This document shows positions 1-12,200 of a stretch of 64,000 nt of DNA, in pieces. The stretch is taken from assembly GCF_018991925.1 (NCBI RefSeq), contig NW_024756623.1, forward strand, positions 1 to 64,000, written 5' to 3'. The notes below the pieces were generated by a model, which saw only the letters and a program-made list of their open reading frames with translations, was not told the origin of the DNA and did not search any database. A program made the position numbers and the translations under genes. The stretch comes from Homarus americanus. Its lineage: Eukaryota; Arthropoda; Malacostraca; Decapoda; Nephropidae. Positions within the stretch are counted from its first letter, which is position 1. Every line of letters starts with the position of its first letter.

Positions 1-3000
1 TGTTACGTATTGCCCGCACCCTGCAGAGCTATGAACTGGTGTGAGGGCCGGGCACCCCTTCACATGAAACGCGGTGTGAGGACTGGGCATCTTATCAGTG
101 CCATGACCCGGGATGTGATGGCCGGACTCGATTTCAGTGCCATGAATCGGGGTGTGGGCCGGAAACCCCTTCAGCACCATGACCCGGGGTATGAGGACCG
201 GGAACCGCTTAAACCCCATGACCCCGGGTGTGAGGCGGAAGGCACCCCGCAGGTCATGACCCGGTGTGATAACCGTGCACCCTTTCAGTGCCATGAAACT
301 GGGTGTGAAGGCCGGGCACCCCTACAGTTCTGTGAACTGGGGTGTGAGGGCCGGGCAGCCCTTCAAATGACCAGGAGTGTGAGGGCCAGGCACCCGTTCA
401 GTGCCATGAATGGGGGTGTGAGGGCCGGGCACCCCTTCAGCACCATGAAACCGGGGTGTGAGGGCCGGGCTCGATTTCAGTGCCATGAATCGGGGTGTGA
501 GGGCCGGGCATCCCTCCAGCACCATGACCCGGGGTATGAGGGCCGGGCACCCCTTCAGTGCTATGACCCGGGGTGTGAGGGCCGGGCACCTCTTCACATG
601 ACATGGGGTGTGAGGGCAGGGCACCTTTTCAGTGCCATGACCCGGGGTGTGAGGGTAGGGCACCCGTTCAGTGCCACGAATCGGGGTGTGATGGCCGGGC
701 ACCCCTTCAGCTTCATTACCCGGTATGTGAGGGCTGGCCACCCCTCCAGCACCATGGACCGGGGTGTGAGAGCCGGGCACCCCTCCAGAACCATGGCCCG
801 GGGTGTGAGGGACGGGCACCCCTACAGAGCTATGAACCGGGGTTGTGAGGGCCGGGCATCCGTTCACATGACACGGGTGTGAGGGCAGGGCACCTTTTCA
901 GTACCGTGAACCGGGGTATGTGGGCCGGGCACCCTTTCAGTGCCATGAATCGGGGTGTGATGTCCGAGCACCCCTTCACCTCCCTGACCCGTGGTGTGGG
1001 GACCGGGAACCGCTTCAACCCCATGACCCGGGGTGTGAGGGCCGGGCACCCCTTTAGGTCCATGACCCGGGGTGTGATGGCCGTGCACCCCTTCAGTGAC
1101 ATGACCCGGGGTGTGAGGGCCGGGCACCCCTCCAGCACCATGACCCAGAGTGTGAGGCCCGAGCACCCCTTCAGTGTCATGAGCCGGGGTGTGACGGCCG
1201 GGCACCCCTTTAGTGCCAGGAGCCGGGGTGTGAGGGCCGGGCACCCCTTTAGTGCCATGAAACGGGGTGTGAGGGCCGGGCACCCCTACAGAGCTATGAA
1301 CCGGGGTGTGAGGGCCGGGCACCCCTTCACATGAAACGCGGTGTGAGGACTGGGCATCTTTTCAGTGCCATGACCCGGGGTGTGATGGCCGGACTCGATT
1401 TCAGTGCCATGAATCGGGGTGTGGGCCGGGAACCCCTTCAGTGCCATGAATCGGGGTGTGAGGGCCGGGCATCCCTCCAGCACCATGACCCGGGGTGTGA
1501 GGGCCAGGCACCCTTTCAGTGCCATGAAACTGGGTGTGAAGGCCGGGCACCCCTACAGTTCTGTGAACAGGGGTGTGAGGGCCGGGCACCCCTTCACATG
1601 ACCAGGAGTGTGAGGGCCGGGCACCCGTTCAGTGCCATGAATGGGGGTGTGAGGGCCGGGCACCCCTTCAGCACTATGAAGGCCGGGGTGTGAGGCCGGG
1701 CTCGATTTCAGTGCCATGAATCGGGGTGTGAGGGCCGGGCATCCCTCCAGCACCATGACCCGGGGTATGAGGGCCGGGCACCCCTTCAGTGCTATGACCC
1801 GGGGTGTGAGGGCCGGCACCCTTTCAGTGACATGACCCGGGGTGTGAGGGCCGTGCACCCCATCAATGATATGACCCGGGGTGTGTGGGCCGTGCACCCA
1901 TTCAGTGCCATGAATGGGGGTGTGAGGGCCGGGCACCCCTTCAGCACCATGAAACCGGAGTGTGAGGGCCGGGATCGATTTCAGTGACATGAATCGGGGT
2001 GTGTGGGCCGGGCATCCCTCCAGCACCATGACCCGGGGTATGAGGGCCGGGCACCCCTTTAGTGCCATGAGCCGGGGTGTGAGGGCCGGGCACCCTTTCA
2101 GTGCCATGAAACAGGGTGTGAGGGCAGGGAAACCCTACAGAGCAATGAATCGGGGTGTGAGGGCCGGGCACCACTTCACATGACACGGGGTGTGAGGGCC
2201 GGGCAGCCCTTCATATGACACGGGGTTTGAGGGTCGGGCACCTTTTCAGTGCCATGACCCGGGGTGTGAGGCCCGGGCTCGATTTCAGTGCCATGAATCG
2301 GGGTGTGAGGCGCGGGCACCCCTCCAGCACCATGATCCGGGGTATGAGGGCCGGGCACCCCTTCAGTGCTATGACCCGGGGTGTGAGGGCCGGGCACCAT
2401 TTTAGTGACATGACCCGGGGTGTGAGGGCCAGGCATCCCTTTAGTGATATGACCCGGTGTGTGAGGGCCGGGCAACCCTACAGAGCTATGAACCGTGGTG
2501 TGAGGGCAGGGCACCCCTTCACATGACCCGGGGTGTGAGGGCCAGGCACCCCTTCAGTGCCATGAATCGGGGTGTGAGGGCCGGGCACCCCTTTAGCACC
2601 ATCTCCCATGGTGTGAGGGCCCGGCTCAATTTCAGTGCCATGAATCAAGGTGTGAGGGAAGGGCACCTCTCCAGCACCATGACCCGGGGTATGAGGGCTG
2701 GGCACCCCTTTAGTGACATGACCCGGTGTGTGATTGCCGGGCAACCCTACAGAGCTACGAACCGGGGTGTGAGGGCCGGGCACCCCTTCACATGACACTG
2801 GGTGTGAAGGCCGGGCACCTTTTCAGTGCCATGACCAAGGGTGTGAGGGCCGGGCACCCGTTCAGTGCCATGAAACGGGGTGTGATGGCCTGGCACTCCT
2901 TCAGCTCCATGACCCGGTATGTGAGTGCCGGGCACCCTTCCAGCTCCATGGCCCGGGGTGTGAGGGCCGGGCACCCATCCAGCACCACGCTCCGGGGTGT

Positions 3001-3235
3001 AAGGGCCGGGCACCCCTTCAGTGTCATGACCTGGGGTGTCAGGGCCGGACACCCCTCCAGCACCATGACCCGGGGTGTGACGGCCGGGCACCGCTAAGTG
3101 CCATGACCCGGTGTGTGAGGGCCGGGTATCCCTTTAGTGCCATGAGTCCGGGGTGTGATGGCCGGGCACCCTTTCAGTGCCATGAATCGGGGTGTGATGG
3201 CCGGGCACCCCTTCAGTGACATGAAAGGGGCATCA
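1..3235. repeat. Well-preserved array block 1, with ~1.23-kb duplication
   Basis: Units here are mostly intact at 39 or 35 bp. The block has many of the 35-bp CTTCACATGA units (near 57, 592, 868, 1326, 1597, 2173, 2518 and 2788) and many CTCGATTTCAG units. The stretch beginning CAGTGCCATGAAACTGGG at 286 is repeated from 1518, with the same order of variants for roughly 300 bp, giving an offset of about 1,232 bp. The leading CACATGAAACGCGG unit also recurs (about 61 and 1329). An early copy of marker A (CCGGGAACCGCTTCAACCCC) lies near 1001. The block ends where homopolymers begin to shorten, just after 3.2 kb. Confidence 0.75.
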
Positions 3236-6200
3236 GCCGGGCACCCTTCAGTGCCATGAGCCTGGGTGTGAGGGCTGGGCACATTTCTTGACATGACAGA
3301 GGCGGGCGCACCCCTTCAGCTCCATGACCAGGGTGTGAGGACTGGAACCGCTTCAACCCCAAGACCCGGGTAGTGGGGCTGGCACCCTTTAGGTCCATGA
3401 CCCGGGTGAGGCTGGGACCTTTCAGTGACATGACCCGGGGTGTGAGGGACTGGAACCCTTTCAATGACATGAACCTGAGGAGGGTTGGGCACCCTTTCAG
3501 GGCCAAGACCCGGGGTGTGAGGGCTGGTCACCTTCAGTGCTATGACCCGGGGTGTGAGGGCTGGCAACCTTCAGCACCATGATCCGTGTGAGAGCTGGGC
3601 CTGATTTCAGAGCCAGGAATCGGGGTGTGAGGTCCGGGCACCCCCTCCAGCACCATGACCTAGGGTATGAGGGGCTGGGCACCTAGTCCAATGACATGAA
3701 CTGAGGTAGGGTTGGGCTTTCAGTGCTATGACCTGGGTGTGAGGGTTGGGCACCTGTTTAGGTCTATAACCAAGGGTGTGAGGGTCGGCACACCTTCAGT
3801 GACATGACAAGAGGCGTCAGGGCCGGCACTCTTCAGTGCCATGTGCCGGGGTGTGAGGGCCGGGCACCCCTACAGAGCTATGAACTGTGAGGCTGGGCAC
3901 CCCTTCACATGACATGGGGTGTGAGGGCCGGGCACCTTTCAGTGTTGAGACCGGGGTGTGGGAGGGTGGGCACTGTTTGAGGCGTGAATTGGGTGTGATG
4001 GCCGTTGGCCAACTTCAGCTCCATGACCCATGTGAGCGCCAGGAACCGCTTCTCAACCTCATAACCTGGAGTGTGAGGGCCGGACACCCTTTAGGTCCAT
4101 GACCTGGGTGAGGGCTGTGCCCCCTTCAGTGACATCCGGGGTGTGGAGGCCAGGCACCCCTTTAGTGACATGACCTGGGGTGAGGCCGGGCACCCTCCAG
4201 CACCATACCCAGAGTGTGAGGGCCGGGCACCCTTCAATGCCTTGAATCGGGGTTTGAGGGGTCGGGCACCTTTTCAGCATCATGACCGGGTGTGGAGGGC
4301 CGGGCACCCACACAGTGCTTTAAACCAGGGTGGTCCGGCACCCCTTCACTTGACCCTGGGTGTGAGGGCTGGGCACTTTCAGTGTCATGAACTAGGGGTG
4401 TGAGGGCCAGGCACCCCTTCAGCCATGACCTGGAGTGTGGAGGGCTGGGCACCTTCAGTGGACATGACCTGGGGTGAGGGCGGGCACCCCTTGAGTGACA
4501 TGACCCAGGGTGTGAGGCTGGCACCCTTCAGCACTGCGACCTGGGGTGAGGGCCAGGCACCCTGTCTGTGCCATGACCCGGGTGGAGGGCTGGGCACCCT
4601 TCAGTGACATGACCCAGGGTGTGAGGGCTGGCACCTCTACAGAAAGGCGAACCGGGCTGTGAGGGCTGGCATCCTTCACATGACACGGGGTATGAGGCTG
4701 GCAACTTTTCAGTACCATGACCTGGGGTGCGGGCCGGGCACCTTTCAGTGCCTATGAATCGCGGTGAGGGCCGACACTTCTTCATTGCTATGACCTGGGA
4801 TGTGAGGGCCGGCCCCTTCAGTGCCATGACCAGGTGTGAGGGTCTGGCACCCTTCAGTGACATGAGCACTGGGGTGTGAGGGTCGGGCACGCTTTGTGTC
4901 ATGAACCTGGGTGGGAGGGCCGGCACCCCTATGCTATGGTGGTGAGCGGCACCCATACAGTGCTTTGAACCAGGGTGAGGGCCGGGCACCCTTCACATGA
5001 CCTGTGAGGGCTGGGTATTTCAGTGTCATGAACCTGGGTGAGAGCGCCGGGCACCCCTTCACATGACCCGGGTTTGGGGGCGGGCAACCCTTCAGCACTG
5101 CGACCCGGGTGTGAGGTCCGGGCTCGATTTCATAAAGCAAGAATCGGGGTATGAGGGCCGGGCACCCTTCAGTGACATGGTGGCAGCATCAGGGCTGGCA
5201 CCCCTTCAGTGCCGTGAGCTGCAGAGGGCCGGGCATCAGTGCTATGAATGGTGTGAGGCCGGGCACCCCACAGAGCGTATGGAACTGTCAGAGGCCGGGC
5301 ATCCTTCACATACACGGGGTATGAGGGCTGGGCAACTTTTCAGTACCATGACCTGGTGGGTCGGGGGCTGGCACCCAATCAGTGCCATGAATCGGGAGTG
5401 GTGGCCGGGCACCCCTTCAGCTCCATGACTCGTGGTGTGAGCGCTGAACCGCCTAAACCCCATGACCTGGTGTGTGAGGCCGGGCACCCTTCAATGACAT
5501 GAACTGGGTGAGGGTCGGGCACCTTCAGCACCATGGCCTGGGGTGTGAGGGCTGGCCTGATTTCAGTTCCATGAATAGGGGTTGAGGGCCGGGCACCTCC
5601 AGCACCATGACCTGGGTATGAGGGCCGGCACCCTTCAGTGCTGGGACCCGGGATGAGGGCCGGGCACCCTTTCAGTGGTGCCATGAAACGGGGTGTGAGT
5701 CCGGCACCCCCTATGGCAGTGCTGCGAACTGGGTGTGAGGGTGGCACCCTTCAATGACATGACCCGGAGGAGGTGGGGCTGGGCACCCTTTCAGCAGTGA
5801 CCTGGGTGTGAGGCTGGTGACTCCTTCATGCTATAAATTCCGGGGTGTGAGGGACTGCACCTCTTTCAGCACTATGACCGGGGGTGGAGGGCCGGCCTGA
5901 TTTCAGTGCGAACAAGGGTGGGGCCGAGCACCCTCCAGCACCATGACCTGGGTATAAGGCACCCCTTCAATTACATGACCCGAGGTGTGTGTGGGTCTGG
6001 CCCCTTATGCCATGGCCAGGGGTGGACGGCCGGGCACCGCCCAGTGCTGGCGACCGGGTGTTTAGGGTTGGCACCCCTTCAGTGATGAGAGCTGTGTGAG
6101 GGCCGGGCACTCTTTCAGTGCCATGAAACGGGGTGGAGGGGGCCAGGCACCCCTACAGAGCTATGAACTGGGGTGTGAGGTCCGGCACCCTTCAGTGCTA

Positions 6201-9200
6201 TGACCTGGGATGTGAGGGCCGGGCACCTTTTTTCAGTGACATGACCTGGGGTGAAGGCTGGGCACCCCTTCAATGACAGGACCTGGAGTGTGGGCTGGGC
6301 ACCCTTTCAGTGCCATGACCTGGGTGAGGCCGGTGACCTTCAGTGCTATAACCTGGGTGTGTGAGGATCAGGTTCCCCTTCAGCACCATGACCTGGGGTG
6401 GGGCTGGTACTATTTCTGTGTTATGACCCGGGATGTGAAGGCCAGGCATCCTATTAGGTCTATAAACCAGGGTGTGAGGGCTGGCCTGATTTCAGTGCCA
6501 TGAATCGGGTGTGTGGGCCGGCACCATTTCAGGTGCCATGACCCGGGTGAAGGCCAGGCATCCCATTAGGTCTATAACCAGGGTGTGAGGGCTGGGCTCA
6601 CCTTCAGTGCTGGTCGGCTAGGGTGTGACGGCCGGGCACTGCATCAGTGTCATGACCCGGAGGTGTGACGGCCGGGCATCCCTTCAGCTCCATGACCTGG
6701 TGGGTGTGAGGCGGGAACCGCCTAACCCAGGACCTGGGGTTGAGACGGCTGGGCACCCTTTTTAGTCCATGACCCGGGGTGAGGGCTGTGCACCCCTTCA
6801 GTGACATGGACCCGGGGTTTGAGGCCGGGCACCCCCTTCAGTGCAATGAAACGAGGTGTGAGGCCGGCATCCTTACAGAGCTATGAACCGGGGTGTGAGG
6901 TCCGGCACCCCCTTCACATGACACGGGGTGTGATGTCCGGGCACCCTTCAGCTCCATGACCTGGATGAGGGCCGGGCACCCCACCAGCACAACGGCCCCG
7001 GGTGTGAGGGTCGGCACCTCCAGCACCATGGCCTGGGGTGTGAGGGCCGGATAGGGTGACACCCTCCAGAACTATGGCCTGTGGTGAAGGCCGGCACCTT
7101 TCAGTGCTGGGCGAAGTAGGGCCGGCACCACTTTATATGTACATGACCAGGGGTGTGAGGGCCGGCAAGCCTTCTGCCATGCCCACGGGTGAGGGCTGGG
7201 CTCCTTTCAGTGCCATGAATCTGTAAAGGCGGGCACCCTCCAGCACCATGACCTGGAGTATGAGGCCCGGGCACCTTTCAGTGACATGACCCGGGGTGTG
7301 AGGACCGGGAACCCTTCAATGATACTGGACCTGGAGTGTGTGGGCCGGGAACCCTTCAGCATCATGACCCGGGTGTGAGGTCCGCCTGATTTCAGTGCCA
7401 AGAATCGGGGTGTGAGGTCCGGCACCTTCCAGCACCATGACCCAGGGTGTGTGGGGCGGGCCCCTTTCAGTACCATGGCCAGGGTGTGGACGCTGGGCAC
7501 CGCCAGTGCTATGACCCGGGTGTGAGGCTGCACCCCTTCAGTGACATAGGAAAGGCCAGGGCCGGGCACCTTCAGTGCCATGACCTGGCTTAGGAGGCTG
7601 GCACCCCTTCAGGTGCCATGGATGAGTGTGAGGGCTGGGCACCCCACAGAGCTATGAGAACTGGTTGTGAGGGCGGGGACCCTTTCAGTGCTATGACCCG
7701 GGTGTGAGGCGGGCACCCTCCAGCACCATGACCTGGGGTGAGGGCTGGGCACCTTTCAGTGCTATGAGCGTGTGAAAGCCGGCACCCTTCAGCACCATGA
7801 CGAACGGGTTTGAGGGCTGGCACTTTCAGTGCTATGACCCTGGGTGTGAGGGCTGGCACCTTTCAATGACATGACTCCAGATTGGATGGGCTGGGGACCC
7901 TTTCAGTGCCATAACCTGGGGTGTGAGGGCTGGTTACTCATTCAGTGCTATGACCTGGGATGTGAGGGCCGCAGCACCTTCAGCCCTCATGACCCGGGGT
8001 GTAGGGTCGGGCACAAGCAGGGTCTATGACCAGGGGTGTGTGCGGGCTGGCACCTGTTTAGGTCTATGACCAGGGCTGTGAGGGCCGGGCACACCTTCAG
8101 TGCACCTTTGGCTAGGGTGGTGGACGGCTGGCACACTGCCAGTGCTATGGCCCGGGGTGTGAGGGCCGGAACCCTTCAGTGACATAACCCGGGCGAGAGC
8201 CACCCTTCAGGTGCCATGGAGCCGGGTGCGAGGGCCGGGCACCCCTGTAGTGCTGTGAACTGGGTTAGGGCGGCACCTTCATATTCCCCTGGGTGTGAGG
8301 GCTGGGCACCTCAGCACCTGACCCGCAGTGTGAGGGCCGGGTATGATTAGTGCCTTGGATAGAGTATGGAGGGCCGGGCACCCTTTCAGTGACATGACCT
8401 GGGTGTGTGAGGAACGGGCACCCTCCAGCACCATGGCTCGGGTGGAGGACTGGCACCTCTTCAGTGTCATGACCCAGGTGTAGTCAGGCTGACACCCTCC
8501 AGCACAATGGCCCGGGTGTGAGGGCTGGGCACCCTTTCAGTGCCATGAACAAGGGTTGTGAGGTCTGAGCACCAATTTAGGTACATGACCAGGTGTGAGG
8601 GCCGGGCAAACCTTCAGTGCCATGGCTAGGGGTGTGAGGGCGGCACCTCATCAGTGCCATGATCTGGGTGTGAGGGCCGGGCACCCCTTCAGTGACATGA
8701 CGCGGGATGAGGCGGGCACCTTTAGTGACATGACCAGGGTGGAGGGCCGGGCACCCCTTTCAGCACTATGACCTGGGGGTGGAGGGCCGGGCACCATTCA
8801 GTGCCATGACCCGGGGTGTGAGGCCGGGCTCCCTTCAGTGCCATGACGCGGGTGTGAGGGCTGGGCACCCTTTAGTGACATGAATCGGGGTGTGAGAGCC
8901 GGGCACCAATTTAGGTATATGACCAGGGGTGTGAGGGCTGGGCACCCCTTTAGTGACATGACCTGGGTGTGAGGGCTGGCACCCCTTTAGTGACATGACC
9001 CTGGTGGAGGGCTGGCACCCTTTAGTGACATGACCCTGGTTGTGAGGGCTGGGCACCCTTCAGCACTATGACCTGGGGTGGGGGGCCGGGCACCCTTCAG
9101 AGCCATGACCTGGGTGTGAGCTGGGTACCCCTTCAGTGACATGACCCGTGAGGCTGGCACCTTTCAGAGTCGCGAAACCTGGATGTGGAGTGGCTGTGCA

Positions 9201-12200
9201 CCCCTTTTAAGTGCCATGAAACGGGGTGAGTGTGCGGGCACCCATACAGTTCTTTGAACCAGGGTGGGAGGGTCGGGCACCCTTCACATGACCCGGGTAA
9301 ACAGGGCTGGGACTCCCTCCAGCACCATCGATGACCTGGAGTGTGGAGGGCTGGGCACCCTGAGGCGACATGAACTGGGGTTTTAGGCCGGGCACCCCTT
9401 CAGTGATATGAAACGGGGTAGCAGGGCACCCCTACAGTGTTATGAACTGTGTGAGGGCTGGGCACTCTTCAGTGACATGACCCGGGGGTGAGGGCTGGGC
9501 ACCTTTCAGAGTGCCAGGGAACCTGGATGATGGCCGTGCACCCTTAAGTGCTATGAAACGGGGTGTGAGTGCCGGCACCCATACAGTTTCTTGAACCAGG
9601 GGTGTGAGGGTCGGCACCCCTTCACATGACCTGGGGGTGTAAGAGCTGGGCACCCCTCCAGCACCATGACCCAGGGTGGTGGGGCTGGCCCTTTCAGTGC
9701 CATGGCCAGGGTGTGACTGCCGGGCACCGCTTCAGTGCTATGACCCGGGGTGAGGGTCGCACCCCTTCAGTGACAGAAAAGGCATCACGACGGGCACCTT
9801 TTCAGTGCCATGACCCAGGGTGTGAGGGCCGGTCACTTTCAGTGCCATGGACCCGTGGTGAGGGCTGGCAACCTTCAGCACCATGACCTGGGGTGTGAGG
9901 TCCGGGCCTGATTTAGTGCCAAGAATCGGGGTATGAGGGCTGGGCACCCTTCAATGACATGACCTGGGGTGTGTGGGCTGGGCCCTTTCAGTGCTGGGCG
10001 GCCAGGTGTGGGACGCCGGGCACCGCTTCAGTGCGACCTGGGGTGTGAGGGCCGGGCACCCTTCAGTGACATGAAAGGCCAGGGCCGGCACCCTTCAGTG
10101 CCATGAGCCGGGTGAGGGCTGCACCTTCAGTGCCATGAAACGGGGTGGAGGGCTGGGCACCCCTACAGAGCTATGAACCGGGGTGGAGGGCTGGGCATCC
10201 CTTCACATGACACGGGGTATGAGGGCTGGCACCTTTCAGTACCATGACCTGGTGTGCGGTCCGGCACCCAATCAGTGCCATGAATTGGGGAGTGGTGGGC
10301 TGGCACCCCTTCAGCTCCATGACCGTGTGGTGTGAGCGCTGGGAACTGCTCAAACCCCATGACCTGGGGGTGTGAGGGGCCGGGCACCCTTCAATGACAT
10401 GAACTGGGGTGGAGGGCTGGGCACCCTTCAGCACCATGACCCGGGGTGTGAGGGCTGGGCTGATTTCAGTTCCATGAATCGGGGTGTGAGGGCCGGGCAC
10501 CCTCCAGCACTATGGACCATGGTATGAGGGCTGGGGCACCCTTCAGTGCTATGACCTGGATGTGAGGGCTGGGAACCCTTTCAGTGCTATGACCCTGGGT
10601 GTGAGGGGCTGGCACCCCTTCAATGACATGACCGCATTGGATGGGCCGGGGACCTCTTTCAGTGCCATAACCTGGGTGTGAGGGCTGGTTCCTCTATTCA
10701 GTGCTATGACCTGATGTGAGGGCTGCGCACCCTTCAGCCCCATGACCTGGGGTGTGAGGGCTGGCACCTGCTAGGGTCTATGACCAGGGGTGTGAGGGCT
10801 GGCACCCCTTCAGCACCATGACCAGTGGTGAGGCTGGCACCAATCCAGCACCATGGCTTGGGTGGAGGCTGGACACCCCTTCAGTGACATGACCCGGGGT
10901 GTGGAGGGCCGGGCACCCTTTAGTGACATGACCTGGGGTGAGTGCTGGCACCCCTTCAGCCCCATGACCCGGGGTGTGAGGGCCGGGAACCCTTCATCTC
11001 CATGATCCGTGGTGTGTGGGCTGCATACCTTCTGAAGCATGGCCAGGGTGGGACGGCTGGGCACTGATCAGTGCCATGACCCGGGTGTGAGGCCGGGCAA
11101 CCCTTCAGTGACACGACTCGAGCGTCAGGGCAGGGCGCCCATTCAGTGCCATGAGCTGGGTGAGGGCTGGCAGCCTCTGTGCCATGAAACGGGTGTGAGG
11201 ACGGCACCCCACAGAAAGCGAACTGGGGTGAGGCTGCGCACCCTTCACATGACACACGGGTGAGGGACGGGCACCCTTTCAGTGCGCTGGGGAATCGTGA
11301 TGGCCGGGCTTCCTTCAGCTCAATGACCCGTGGTGTGAAGACCGGGAACCGCTTCAACCCCATGACCCGGTAGTGAGGGCTGGGCACCCTTAGGTCCATG
11401 ACCCGGGGTGTGAGCGCCGTGCACCCCTTCAGTGACATGACCTGGGTGTGAGTGCCGGGCACTATTTCAGTGCTATGAAATGGGGTGTGATGGCTGGGCA
11501 CCAATCCAGCACCATGGCCTGGGTGGGGCTGGACACCCTTCAGCACTATGACCTGGGGTGGGAGGCCAGGCACCCCTTCAGTGCCATGACCCGAGGTGAG
11601 AGCTGGGCACCTCCAGCACCATGACTTGGGTGTGAGGGCGGGGCACCCTTTATGCTATCGACCTGTGAGGGCCGGGCACCCTTCAGTGACATGACCCGGG
11701 TGTGAGGGCTGGCACCTCCAGTGCCGACCTGGAGTGTGAGAGCTGGCCACCCCTTCAGTGACATGACCTGGGGTGTGAGGGCTGGCACCCTTTCAGTGAC
11801 ATGACCTGGGTGTGAGGGCTGGGCACCCTTCAGTGACATGACCTGAGTGTGGGAGAGCTGGCCACCCCTCCAGTGCCATGACCCGGAGTGTGAGAGCTGC
11901 CACCCTTCAGTGACATGACCCGGGTGTGAGGGTCGCACCTTTCAGTGACATGACCGGGTGGAGGGGCGGGCACCCTTTCAATGCTATGAATCAGGGTGTA
12001 GGCTGGCACCCTTCAGCACCATACCCGGTGGTGTGAGGGCGGCACCAATGCTATGAATCAGGGTGAGGCCGGGCACCAGCACCACACCAGTGCCGGGCAC
12101 CTCAGTGCCATGACGTGGATAGTGAAAGCTGGGCACCCATTCAGTGACGGACCCGGGTGAGGGCCGGGCACCCATTCAGTGCCATGACCTGGGCTGAGGG

